Of a stretch of DNA of 32,898 bases, positions 16,162 through 24,187 are shown one piece after another (positions within the stretch are counted from its first letter, which is position 1; each line of letters starts with the position of its first letter). Source of the DNA: Pseudorhodobacter aquimaris (GTDB lineage: Bacteria > Pseudomonadota > Alphaproteobacteria > Rhodobacterales > Rhodobacteraceae); contig NZ_LGHS01000042.1 in the NCBI RefSeq assembly GCF_001202025.1, positions 1-32,898 on the forward strand, given 5' to 3'. The position numbers were made by a program, and so were the translations under genes. Below the pieces are notes generated by a model that saw only the letters and a list, made by a program, of their open reading frames with translations, searched no databases and was not told the DNA's origin.

Positions 16162-17000
16162 TGAAACGCTTTACGGCCGATACCGCCAACCCGGCAGAGA
16201 TCATAGATGAGCTGCTGCACGGGGGCGGTGCTGTCGGTATTTCCGGCCTGTTCACCCCACAAGAGGTCGCCGATGCCCGCGCGATCGTTATGGCCCACTC
16301 CGAAGGCTCCGCCGAAAAGGTGACGCATTTTCAGGGTGCTGCCGCCGAAGACGGCAAGCTGGACCTGCAACGCCGCGTCTGGAACCTTTTGGCCAAGGGT
16401 GAGGTGTTCTCACGCATGGCGGCGCATCCCAAGCTGATGGAAATCCTGCGTGCCTTCCTTGGGACCGAGTTCATCATGGGCTCTATTGCCGCCAACCGTA
16501 TCCTGCCCGGCGGTCCGGGACAGGAACCGCATGTGGATTACCCTTATTGGGATTTCCATAAGCCCGAGACCCACCCCATCGGGCTTAACGGGTCATTTCC
16601 CATGAATGCGCAGGTCTCGGTGTTGCTGGACCCGTTCACACAGGAAAGCGGCGCAACCGGTTACGTGCCCGGATCGCAAAAAGAGCTGCGCTATCCGACT
16701 GCCAAAGACAATTTCTTTGACAAAGTCGCGCAGATGACCGGTCAGCCCGGCGACGTCGCCTTGTTTTACGGGGCAACGTGGCATTGTGCGATGCCCAACA
16801 ACGCAGACCATGATCGCAGTGCGATCCTGATCCAATACCTGCCCAAATGGGTCAAGCCGATGGAAGACATGCCCGGCGCACTGTCGCAAGAGTTTTTGGA
16901 CCAGGCCAGCCCGGATCTGCGTCAACTGCTTGGGCTGAATTATCCCTATCCCGAGGTGCTGGATGCGGCGCGGGGTGGTAACACAGAGGGCCGAAAATGA
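16161..17000 (+). CDS. Phytanoyl-CoA dioxygenase (PhyH)-like Fe(II)/2-oxoglutarate oxygenase
   Basis: The 279-residue protein with double-stranded beta-helix features carries the full metal and co-substrate set: His124 and Asp126 in QEPHVDYPYWDF, distal His208 in YGATWHCAMPNN and Arg219 in DRSAILIQY for 2-oxoglutarate. NAQVSVLLDPFTQESGATGYVPGSQKE is the usual PhyH core with the Pro-Gly-Ser-Gln turn. Such enzymes hydroxylate or demethylate small molecules using O2 and 2-oxoglutarate. The gene is translationally coupled on both sides (TGATG with iolD, ATGA with iolC), so it is part of inositol metabolism here, yet no known step of the iol pathway needs an oxygenase. ATG 16161 is chosen over GTG 16158 because of the overlap pattern. 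Confidence 0.9.
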   Translation: MKRFTADTANPAEIIDELLHGGGAVGISGLFTPQEVADARAIVMAHSEGSAEKVTHFQGAAAEDGKLDLQRRVWNLLAKGEVFSRMAAHPKLMEILRAFLGTEFIMGSIAANRILPGGPGQEPHVDYPYWDFHKPETHPIGLNGSFPMNAQVSVLLDPFTQESGATGYVPGSQKELRYPTAKDNFFDKVAQMTGQPGDVALFYGATWHCAMPNNADHDRSAILIQYLPKWVKPMEDMPGALSQEFLDQASPDLRQLLGLNYPYPEVLDAARGGNTEGRK

Positions 17001-17974
17001 TTCTGGACGGTATCGAGAAACGTAATTTCCTTGTGATCGGGCGCGTTGGAATGGACCTGTCGCCTGCCCCTGCAGGCACACGCACGCGCGACGCCGAGAC
17101 AATGATGGTTGCCATGGGTGGCAGCAGCGCCAATATCGCGGCGGGGCTGGTCAAACTTGGGTGCAGGTCGGCCTTGGTCACCTGCGTGTCGGATGATGCT
17201 GTGGGTTGGTATTGCGAAGGCCAGCTGGACGCCTATGGGGTTGATCGCACCCACGTCAGGCGCATCCGGGGCGAAGAACGCACCTCTCTCGCGGTATATG
17301 AGACCCGTGTGGAAGAGCATCAAAGCGTCATCTATCGCAACAACGCCGCCGACTTCAGGATGAGCATCGAGGATGTCGAGGCGGTGGATTATGCGCAATA
17401 CGGTGCCTTGATCACGGCTGGCACCGTGTTTGCCGCCGAGCCGTCCCGCGCGGCTGCATTTCGGGCGTTCGAGCTTGCCAAAGCTGCGGGGCTGCCGATC
17501 ATCTTTGACGTGGATTACCGCCCCTATAGCTGGCCATCGGCCGAGGTCGCCGCTGATGTCCTGTCGCGTGCCGGGGCTTTGTCGGATGTGATTGTCGGCA
17601 ACGACGAAGAATTCGGCTTTATGGCAGGTGATATTGCACAGGGTCTTGATAAGGCCCGTGAACTGGCGGGATCATCCGCCGGAATTGTTGTTTACAAGAT
17701 GGGCCCCGAGGGGGCTGTCACATTCGCCGATGGTACAGAAATCCGTACCGGCATCTTTCCAACCAAGGCCCTGAAACCCACAGGCGCAGGAGACAGCTTT
17801 ATGGCTGGCTTTCTGTCCGCTTTGGCGGATGGCCATCCGATGCGCAATGCTGTTTTGCGCGGATCTGCCTGTGCATCCATCGTTGTAGCCAAGCCCGGCT
17901 GCGCCCCCGCCATGCCCGACATCGCCGAGCTTGAGGCTTATCTTGCCTCACATCCCGGCCCCACCGACTGCTGA
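16997..17974 (+). CDS. iolC: 5-dehydro-2-deoxygluconokinase (PfkB family)
   Basis: The 325-residue ribokinase-fold kinase has the N-terminal substrate motif (FLVIGRVGMDLSPAPAGTRT; GGSSANIAAGLVKLG), which is characteristic of IolC in the MDL and GGSSAN segments. FDVDYRPYSWPS is another IolC block. The C-terminal PfkB signature PTGAGDSFMAGFLSAL carries the catalytic base Asp266. The enzyme phosphorylates 2-deoxy-5-keto-gluconate. Some alphaproteobacteria have IolC fused to a DUF2090 aldolase-like domain in a ~640-residue chain; this one is the short kinase only, and a separate class II aldolase gene follows two genes later. The start overlaps the stop of the dioxygenase gene by 4 bp. Confidence 0.94.
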   Translation: MILDGIEKRNFLVIGRVGMDLSPAPAGTRTRDAETMMVAMGGSSANIAAGLVKLGCRSALVTCVSDDAVGWYCEGQLDAYGVDRTHVRRIRGEERTSLAVYETRVEEHQSVIYRNNAADFRMSIEDVEAVDYAQYGALITAGTVFAAEPSRAAAFRAFELAKAAGLPIIFDVDYRPYSWPSAEVAADVLSRAGALSDVIVGNDEEFGFMAGDIAQGLDKARELAGSSAGIVVYKMGPEGAVTFADGTEIRTGIFPTKALKPTGAGDSFMAGFLSALADGHPMRNAVLRGSACASIVVAKPGCAPAMPDIAELEAYLASHPGPTDC

Positions 17975-17985
17975 AAGGAACTTCC

Positions 17986-18834
17986 ATGCATATCGCGCCC
18001 CATGACAACCAGAACAAACCTATCGTCGATGCAGATGACCCGACGGTTCCCCTGAACTATTTCAATATCGTCAAGCTTAAGGCGGGCGAGGCGTTCAACT
18101 ATCAGGTTCCCGGCTATGAAACCTGCATTGTACCCGCAACCGGCACAGTTGATGTTGATGTTGAGGGCGTGGCATATGCCGCCCTTGGCAAGCGCCGGAC
18201 CAATGTTTGGGATGGCGATCCCGAAGGCGTCTATGTGCCATCCGGCGCCAAGGTGACCATCGTCGCCAAAACCGACACTGAAACCTTTATTGCGGGGGCA
18301 AGGTACGACAAGGTTCTGGATCCTTTCGACGTACGCCAACATGATTTTGTGCAATACGGTTCTGATGATACCAAGACACATCGTTGCATAAAACACATCC
18401 TTGGTCAGAAACAGCACGACAAGGTTGGCCGCCTTTTGGTGAGTGAGCTGTTTACGGTCGGTCAGGGTGGCTGGTCCGGGTTTCCGGCGCATAAGCACGA
18501 CACAGACCGCAAGGACGCCGATGGCAACATCATCGAAACCCGCCATGACGAAACCTATAACTTCCGGTTCCGCCCCAATCACGGCGCGGGCGTGCAGATC
18601 ATCCAGCATGAAGAAGGTGTTCCCGGTGATGCCTATCAACTGATGGACGGCTCCACGATACTGCTCGGCTCGGGTTATCACCCCTGTGTCGTCATGCCCG
18701 GCTATGAGATGTATTACTTCACCATTCTCGGTGGCCATACCCAGCGCAGCTTGGTGCAGTTCTTTCAGCCAAGCCATGCGTATCAGATCGAAACGATCCC
18801 CGGCATCAAGGACATGGTCGCCAAGTTCAAATAG
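17986..18834 (+). CDS. iolB: 5-deoxy-glucuronate isomerase
   Basis: The 282-residue IolB has two cupin halves. It converts 5-deoxy-glucuronate to 2-deoxy-5-keto-gluconate. Recognisable blocks are LNYFNIVKLKAGEAF, GKRRTNVWDGDPEGVYVPSG, GGWSGFPAHKHDTD (metal ligands His169 and His171), RHDETYNFRFRP and LGSGYHPCVVMPGYEMYYF (His232). The start lies 11 bp after the iolC stop, with GAAAGGAAC as ribosome-binding site. It is fourth in the operon. No irregularity is visible. Confidence 0.95.
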   Translation: MHIAPHDNQNKPIVDADDPTVPLNYFNIVKLKAGEAFNYQVPGYETCIVPATGTVDVDVEGVAYAALGKRRTNVWDGDPEGVYVPSGAKVTIVAKTDTETFIAGARYDKVLDPFDVRQHDFVQYGSDDTKTHRCIKHILGQKQHDKVGRLLVSELFTVGQGGWSGFPAHKHDTDRKDADGNIIETRHDETYNFRFRPNHGAGVQIIQHEEGVPGDAYQLMDGSTILLGSGYHPCVVMPGYEMYYFTILGGHTQRSLVQFFQPSHAYQIETIPGIKDMVAKFK

Positions 18835-18905
18835 TACGCCTTTGCGCGTTCAACCCCGGACAATAAGATGCCTACAAAGGGCGGTTTTCATAAAGGTAGC
18901 AATCC

Positions 18906-19736
18906 ATGACCTTGGTCACACTGAAAGATGTATTACAACCGGCCTTGCGCGACGGCTATGCCGTTGCCGGTCTGGTCACCCTCGGCTGGGAGGACATGCG
19001 CGCCTTTGTGGCGGCAGCCGAAGCGGAGGGGGTGCCCGTGATCTTGCAAGCGGGGCCATCATGCCGCGAGCACACGCCGCTTCCGGTGCTGGGCAAGATG
19101 TTTCGCCATCTGGCCGAAGCGGCCTCGGTGCCGGTCGTGGCCCATCTTGATCACGGCTACACCGCCGAGGAGTGTCGTCTGGCAATCGACAGCGGCTTTA
19201 CCTCGGTGATGTTTGATGGTTCACGCAAACCGCTTGCGGAAAACATCGATGAAACGGCCGCAATCGTCGAAATGGCCCATAGGGCAGGCGTGTCATGCGA
19301 AGGTGAGATCGGCTTTGTCGGCTATTCGGGCGGCGAAAGCTCTGCCGGTACCGACCCGGCCGAAGCTGCGCAATTTGCGCGTGGCACGGGCGTTGATGCC
19401 ATGGCGATTTCCGTTGGTAACGTCCATCTGCAACAAGACAAGGAAGGCGGGTTGGACGAGGCCCGCATCCATGCGATCGCCGCACAGACAAACGTCCCGT
19501 TGGTTATCCACGGCGGTTCCGGTGTGCCGGTGGCGCAACGCACCGCCCTTGCCCGCGGCACCAGTATCTGCAAATTCAACATCGGCACCGAATTGCGTAT
19601 GGTCTTTGGTCAGGCGCTGCGTGATGCGGTGAACGCGGATCCCGACCGCTTTGACCGGGTGCAAATCCTCAAAGAAACCCATAACCCCGTTATGGAGGCC
19701 ACACGCGGCGTGCTGCGTGCCTTCAAAGGAGCATGA
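18906..19736 (+). CDS. iolJ: Class II aldolase, 6-phospho-5-dehydro-2-deoxy-D-gluconate aldolase type
   Basis: The 276-residue zinc-dependent fructose-bisphosphate-aldolase-fold enzyme has catalytic Asp82 and zinc ligand His83 in VVAHLDHGYTAEE, VMFDGSRKPLAENI, GEIGFVGYSGGES, a zinc His in ISVGNVHLQQDKEG (His174), IHGGSGVP (His202) and the phosphate-binding CKFNIGTELRM. In this operon the expected substrate is the IolC product, cleaved to dihydroxyacetone phosphate and malonic semialdehyde. The short length and GNVH motif fit the IolJ/GatY side of the family rather than housekeeping FbaA. It begins 71 bp after iolB, the widest gap in the operon, where no terminator is evident. AAAGGTAGC precedes the ATG. 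Confidence 0.9.
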   Translation: MTLVTLKDVLQPALRDGYAVAGLVTLGWEDMRAFVAAAEAEGVPVILQAGPSCREHTPLPVLGKMFRHLAEAASVPVVAHLDHGYTAEECRLAIDSGFTSVMFDGSRKPLAENIDETAAIVEMAHRAGVSCEGEIGFVGYSGGESSAGTDPAEAAQFARGTGVDAMAISVGNVHLQQDKEGGLDEARIHAIAAQTNVPLVIHGGSGVPVAQRTALARGTSICKFNIGTELRMVFGQALRDAVNADPDRFDRVQILKETHNPVMEATRGVLRAFKGA

Positions 19737-19737
19737 A

Positions 19738-20727
19738 ATGTTGAGAGTTGGACTATTGGGCTGCGGGCGCATCGGGCAGGTCCATGCGCGATCCATCGGC
19801 CAGATCGGTACCGCGCGCGTCTCGGCTGTTGCGGATGCATTCGCCGAACCCGCGCAATTGCTGGCCGCGCAAACCGGCGCGCAGGTCATGGACAGCCATG
19901 CCCTTATCGAAAGCCAAGAGGTTGACGCAATCGTCATCGGCACCCCGACAGATACACATTATGATCTGATCCACGCAGCCGCCCGCGCCGGCAAGGCCAT
20001 CTTTTGCGAAAAGCCTGTTGATATGTCTGCTGACCGCATCCGCGATTGCATCGCGGTTGTAGAGGCGGCGGGTGTGCCTTTTATGACAGCTTTCAACCGC
20101 CGTTTTGATCCGAATTTCGCCAATGTGCAGGCCCGTATCGCCGCCGGAGAGATTGGCGCGGTTGAGATCGTGACCATCCAGTCGCGCGACCCGTCCCCGC
20201 CGCCGGTCAGCTATATCAAAAGCTCTGGCGGGTTGTTTCGCGACATGATGATCCACGATCTGGACATGGCGCGGTTTTTGTTGGGCGAAGAACCCGTCAA
20301 CATCTATGCGGTCGGCTCATCCCTTATCGATCCCGAAATCGGACGCGCGGGCGATGTCGACACCGCCGCCGTAACTCTGACCACCGCCAGCGGCAAGATT
20401 TGCCAGATATCGAATTCGCGCCGCGCGACATATGGCTATGATCAACGGATCGAAGTGCATGGAAGCAAGGGTATGCTGCGCGCGGAAAACGTTCTGGAAA
20501 ACTCGGTGGAAATCGCAACGGAAGCGGGTTTTCGCAAAGCGCCCGCGCAACATTTCTTTCTGGAACGCTATGAGGCGGCCTATCGCGCTGAAATGCAGTA
20601 TTTCCTACGCGGTCTGCTTGAGAATACGCCGTTCTCTCCGGGGATTACTGACGGATTGCGCGCCCAACTGCTTGCGGATGCGGCAACACAGTCGTTGCAG
20701 CAGGGGGTGGCGATATCCGTTGCTTGA
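19738..20727 (+). CDS. iolG: myo-Inositol 2-dehydrogenase
   Basis: The start is ATG 19738, one base after the aldolase stop, with AGGAGC as ribosome-binding site; a longer in-frame start inside the aldolase gene is rejected. The 329-residue Gfo/Idh/MocA protein has the Rossmann motif VGLLGCGRIGQVHARS, the EKP motif (FCEKPVDMS, catalytic Lys92) and the IolG hallmark sequences FNRRFDPNF and GGLFRDMMIHDLDMARFLLG, in which Asp169 and His173 complete the active site. It matches the short IolG group in length and motifs and is the best candidate of the three dehydrogenases for NAD-dependent oxidation of myo-inositol to 2-inosose. It is last in the iolD operon. Confidence 0.93.
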   Translation: MLRVGLLGCGRIGQVHARSIGQIGTARVSAVADAFAEPAQLLAAQTGAQVMDSHALIESQEVDAIVIGTPTDTHYDLIHAAARAGKAIFCEKPVDMSADRIRDCIAVVEAAGVPFMTAFNRRFDPNFANVQARIAAGEIGAVEIVTIQSRDPSPPPVSYIKSSGGLFRDMMIHDLDMARFLLGEEPVNIYAVGSSLIDPEIGRAGDVDTAAVTLTTASGKICQISNSRRATYGYDQRIEVHGSKGMLRAENVLENSVEIATEAGFRKAPAQHFFLERYEAAYRAEMQYFLRGLLENTPFSPGITDGLRAQLLADAATQSLQQGVAISVA

Positions 20728-20886
20728 ACCGCGGATGAGCAAGTTGCAAACTCGGTTGGAGTGCGGCGACTAGGGCAAAGCGTGGTTTTGATTGGTGTCG
20801 GTCGGTAATGTGTTGCCGACACGCAAAGCAGGGTCAAAACCCGTAACAAGAAGCTATGCAGTCAAGCAGTGCACGGTTGCCGCCGT

Positions 20887-20990
20887 GCCGGGGAGTTCCT
20901 TTCAATGGTGTTTCTTAACATCTGGATTGGGCGCTCAATCGCATTGGTGGTACAAAAGCGCTTTTGCACGGTTGGCGACCCGCCCCAGCT
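20887..20990 (-). pseudogene. Possible relic of a mutator (IS256-like) transposase
   Basis: On the minus strand one frame reads VQKRFCTTNAIERPIQMLRN, with TTNAIE encoded at 20936-20953. Thr-Thr-Asn-Ala-Ile-Glu followed by a basic LRN/LRK stretch is the well-known C-terminal tag of IS256-type transposases, where the Glu is catalytic. Neighbouring sequence does not extend the match clearly and stops follow, so this is at most a decayed fragment. Confidence 0.3.
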
Positions 20991-21389
20991 AATGCCGCCC
21001 TGAACAAAAGCTTCGCACTCTTTTCAAAAGAGTAGGCGGGCCAACTGTCGAAAGGGTGCTTTTCAAGCAACATCGATTCGGCTTCGTATTGGATATTGCC
21101 CCAGACACCAGCGCACATCCTCCACGCCGGGGCAATCCAGCCGACGATAGCTGCACAGGCTCTCGGTGCGCATGAGCGAGGCGTAAGCGTCATCTCGGCA
21201 CTGAGGATCATGTTGGCGGCACGCAGCTCATTATTATATACTCCCCGCCGCATTCATCGTCGTGGCCAGAGCATAAACTTCGGATGATGAGCCCTCGCTG
21301 TCCAGGCGCAATCCGGGCAACGAGCGGTTGAGTGACGTCGATTGTCTGTTGCTGAATCTCAATGAGGTAACGGTGAAGGCTGTCGTCCA

Positions 21390-21636
21390 ATCGCTGATGA
21401 TCTGCGACTGTGGCTTGGGTCTGGGCTACGCCAGAGGTGATCTCGGGGTGGTGCAAAGTCATGCCCTTTGAGGTGAAGGCGTCGTCAAGAAATCCCTTCT
21501 TTCGCATAACTATCAAAGACACCTTGAAAGGGGCCATGACATAAGAAACTGGTTGGGGAGCAAGAGGAACGGGTTTACCTTGCCCCGCCCCGGAGACTAC
21601 AGCCCATAAACCGAAAAGGCCCCCGAAGATTAGCAC
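21390..21636 (-). pseudogene. Remnant of an NMT1/SsuA-like ABC binding protein (N-terminal part)
   Basis: The frame starting near 21636 gives a hydrophobic leader (MLIFGGLFGLWAVVSGAGQG), then PVSYVMAPFKVSLIVMRKKG, FLDDAFTSKGMTLHHPEITS and GVAQTQATVAD. This resembles the start of nitrate/sulfonate/taurine-type periplasmic receptors, where the first strand is followed by a 'KKGFLDEAF...PEFTSG..QTEAMAAG' pattern. After about 80 residues the similarity stops and the ORF continues with unrelated sequence, so the gene is broken. Identification is from family memory and is moderate. Confidence 0.45.
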
Positions 21637-22370
21637 CGCAGGAATGCATCGGCCTTCTAATCGTTCCCCCGTTAGTGGTCGATTATTTTTAAAGGACCAG
21701 CTGGTATTCAGTGTCAGGATCCCCCGTTATGAGGGTTACTTCCTGCGCCATGGTCAAGGCATGGCGGCGAGAGTGCATGGTTGGTCGACACATTGCTGGA
21801 TTGGCTCACCCATCACCTAAATTCTTAAAGTGTATGGCGAAAGCTTATGGTTCATGCGGGGCAACTCACGGCTGGCCGTAAACGGTTCGCCATCAAGATG
21901 GTCTGTCGACCAACCCGTCTGAGAAGTTGCCTTTTGTTTTTCCGGGGTAAAAGTCGCAGATTTTTGCATCGCAACAGGGAAGGCAGACATTGGGTTGAGC
22001 GTCTTGGCTTCAGCACAGGGATTAAGGTCGTCGGGGCAGGAGAATGGAATGTGCGCGGGTCTGGCGCAAGGTCCTTGCGGGGAAAAAAGAACCTCGAACA
22101 TCGGAGGTATTGTGTAACTTCGCCAATCACTTCGGTACGGACATTCCAAATTTCTTTCAATATGTTACTTGCATTGCTAAGTCGGTTCATAGATGTAGTA
22201 TTAAGTAAATCTTACAGTTATATTAAATTTTAGAACCTTTGTGTTAAGCTTTTCATCGTGTAAAGCTGCTGGATGCGGATCGCTGTATTGAAGCGTTAGG
22301 CACAAGGGACGAGGGGCGCGGTGTGATTGGGAAGATAGCACCGCTCAATTGCTATTCGGGAGGTAAGTTA

Positions 22371-23573
22371 ATGAAAAAAAACAACAAAGCAGGCGGAGCA
22401 TTAAGCCGTCGGGATATTTTGCGGTTTGGTTTGGGTGGTTGCACAGTCGCGAGCATTGGTTTCGGATTTACATTGGCGGGCGGCAGCAAGGCACTGGCCG
22501 ACGTGGTTGCAGATGAGGCTGAAAAGCGCGCCAATGCCGAGCACATCATGACGATGGGCTTGGATGCGACGCTGAACCAGTTCCCGGGCCGTGTGGGTAC
22601 GCCACATATGGTCTGGATTCACGGCGCGCCAGAGTTCAAGGCCGCTGTCGAGGCCCAGAGTGGGGGCCGCATCTATGTTGAGGTGCATGACGGCGGATCA
22701 CTTGGCGGGCAGGCTGACCTGTTGAAGAAGGTGCAGCAAGGTGTCGTTCAGGCGGGCAGCTGTACCACGCAGAATGCCGCACAGATGGTGCCCTTACTGA
22801 ATGTTCTTGATGTGCCTTATGCGATCGGGACGGATGATGACAACTTCTGGCGGTTGTTGTTCAGCAAGGAGTTCAATGACACGCTGCGCGCAGCGACCGA
22901 ACAGCGCCGGGTCACATTGGCATTTACCCACCCTTGGCGGCGCATGCTTTTGTTGTCGCGCAACGTCGCGACAAAGGTGCGTTTGCCTGAGGATCTGACG
23001 GGTATGAAGGTGCGCGTCACGGCGTCGCGGTTTGAGCAGCTTGCCTTTCAGATTCTGCCGACGAGCGCCACGCCTATCGCCTGGTCGGAAACCTTCTCCG
23101 CGCTGAAAGACGGCGTGATGGAGGGGATGCATATCGGGCCCGGTTCATGCTTTGACGTGGGGATGGCGCCAGTTGTCGGTCAGATCGTTGATACGGATTG
23201 GATGTATAATACCGACTCTATCTGGGTCAGCACGAGATGGCTCGACAAGTTGGACCCCGACCTGAAAGAGGCGGTCATGGAAGCGGCCTATCTGGCACAG
23301 GTCCATGTCTGCGACACCTATGAGACGATCTTGCGCGATACCATTGGTGTGATGCCGGGTTCGCCGCAAAATGCAGGATTCCCCGGTGCCGGTACGGTCG
23401 TGAACTTTTTGACCGAGGAGGAACGTGCCGTTTGGCGTGATGCGCTTTCGGTTGAAAAGAACCCCTCTTTGCAAGAAGCCATCGATAACTACGGGCGCGA
23501 CGCCTACGAAATGGTTGTGAAAGTGGCCGCAGGTTCGGGTAGCCCCGAGCCGGTGCGCTGGTGGAAGCTCTGA
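22371..23573 (+). CDS. dctP: TRAP transporter solute receptor (DctP family) with Tat signal
   Basis: ATG 22371 is preceded by GGGAGGTAAGTTA; an upstream GTG at 22323 lacks this and is rejected. The product has 400 residues. The N-terminus has a twin-arginine motif (LSRRDILRFGLGG, Arg13-Arg14) and a hydrophobic stretch ending ALA (41-43), so export in folded form by Tat is predicted, unlike most Sec-exported DctP proteins. The receptor core shows GGSLGGQADLLKKVQQGVVQ, LLNVLDVPYAIGTDDDNFWR, LPEDLTGMKVRVTASRFEQL with the conserved Arg that binds the ligand carboxylate, and PIAWSETFSALKDGVMEGMH. It is first in a dctPQM operon; a hairpin follows before dctQ. Confidence 0.9.
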   Translation: MKKNNKAGGALSRRDILRFGLGGCTVASIGFGFTLAGGSKALADVVADEAEKRANAEHIMTMGLDATLNQFPGRVGTPHMVWIHGAPEFKAAVEAQSGGRIYVEVHDGGSLGGQADLLKKVQQGVVQAGSCTTQNAAQMVPLLNVLDVPYAIGTDDDNFWRLLFSKEFNDTLRAATEQRRVTLAFTHPWRRMLLLSRNVATKVRLPEDLTGMKVRVTASRFEQLAFQILPTSATPIAWSETFSALKDGVMEGMHIGPGSCFDVGMAPVVGQIVDTDWMYNTDSIWVSTRWLDKLDPDLKEAVMEAAYLAQVHVCDTYETILRDTIGVMPGSPQNAGFPGAGTVVNFLTEEERAVWRDALSVEKNPSLQEAIDNYGRDAYEMVVKVAAGSGSPEPVRWWKL

Positions 23574-23602
23574 CCTTTTACAGGCAATTATAAAAACGCG
23601 CG

Positions 23603-23623
23603 ACCCGCCGCTTTGTGGCGGGT
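23603..23623 (+). terminator. Hairpin between dctP and dctQ
   Basis: ACCCGCC (23603-23609) pairs with GGCGGGT (23617-23623) around a 7-base loop, 30 bases after the dctP stop. There is no clear U run. The position suggests an attenuator or 3' mRNA stabiliser giving more receptor than permease, as in the inositol ABC operon. Confidence 0.5.
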
Positions 23624-23643
23624 TCAACGATGGGGGGTGAGGT

Positions 23644-24165
23644 TTGCGACATTATCTTAAACTGGTGGATCAGTATTTGGAGGATGCGCTGAATGCGATC
23701 CTTTACATGTTTATCATCGCTATAATTTTCACAGAAGTCTTTGCCCGTTACGTCCTTCAGTCGTCGATACTCTGGGCCTATGAGACCGCGATCTATGCCT
23801 TCATCTGGCTGAGCTATCTTTCCATGGCGGGTATGGCGCGGGACCGTTCGCATCTTTCGGTGACGTTCTTGCGCGATCTGATGCCGCAAAGTGTGCAGCT
23901 GGGTTTGTTCCTTTTGTCGGACGTGCTGCTGATTGTGTTGGCAAGCGTCGTTGTCGTTTTTATACGCCAACCGCTTCAGGACGTTATCGATTTTGAGCAG
24001 ATGATGGTGGCCATTGATATACCGTTCTGGATTGCGCTGCTATCGGTTCCGGTGGGATGGTCCTTGGTGGTTTTGCGTGTTTTTCAGCGCATGGCCACAT
24101 CGATCAACAGATACCGGCGCGGGCTGCCACTTATGCCTTCTGCCGCCGCTGTTGCGACTGATTGA
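23644..24165 (+). CDS. dctQ: TRAP transporter small permease (DctQ)
   Basis: The 173-residue membrane protein has four predicted helices (ALNAILYMFIIAIIFTEVFA; ETAIYAFIWLSYLSMAGMA; LGLFLLSDVLLIVLASVVVV; DIPFWIALLSVPVGWSLVVL). The family signature lies around RDRSHLSVTFLRDLMPQ between helices two and three. The start is TTG 23644, supported by GGGGGGTGAGG just upstream; no nearby ATG gives the first helix. It forms the membrane complex with the DctM encoded 22 bp downstream. Unlike the copy at 724-945 it is complete. Confidence 0.9.
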   Translation: MRHYLKLVDQYLEDALNAILYMFIIAIIFTEVFARYVLQSSILWAYETAIYAFIWLSYLSMAGMARDRSHLSVTFLRDLMPQSVQLGLFLLSDVLLIVLASVVVVFIRQPLQDVIDFEQMMVAIDIPFWIALLSVPVGWSLVVLRVFQRMATSINRYRRGLPLMPSAAAVATD

Positions 24166-24187
24166 ACCTTAGAAAAACGAGGGAAAA

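Larger units (their letters stand above)
20728..22370. other. 1.6-kb gene-poor region with decayed remnants and AT-rich promoter area
   Basis: No intact gene is convincing on either strand; open frames are short and change frame often. The minus strand between about 21390 and 21636 keeps a recognisable periplasmic-binding-protein N-terminal segment, and a possible mutator-transposase tag lies near 20940. From about 21640 to 22180 I see nothing recognisable. From 22180 the sequence becomes strongly AT-rich up to 22270, as expected for the promoter of the TRAP operon that starts at 22371. Confidence 0.65.

Noticed and set aside
16653-16664. GCAACCGGTTAC, a partial match to the LacI operator
   Set aside because: It lies inside the dioxygenase coding sequence, only the core CAACCGGTT is shared and one half-site is broken.
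20744-20760. TTGCAAACTCGGTTGG after iolG as a third operator
   Set aside because: Only one half-site matches; there is no symmetry and no promoter-gene arrangement to control.
21847-22233. Plus-strand 128-codon ORF in the gene-poor patch
   Set aside because: Composition is Arg/Lys-rich and irregular, no recognisable motif and no ribosome-binding site.
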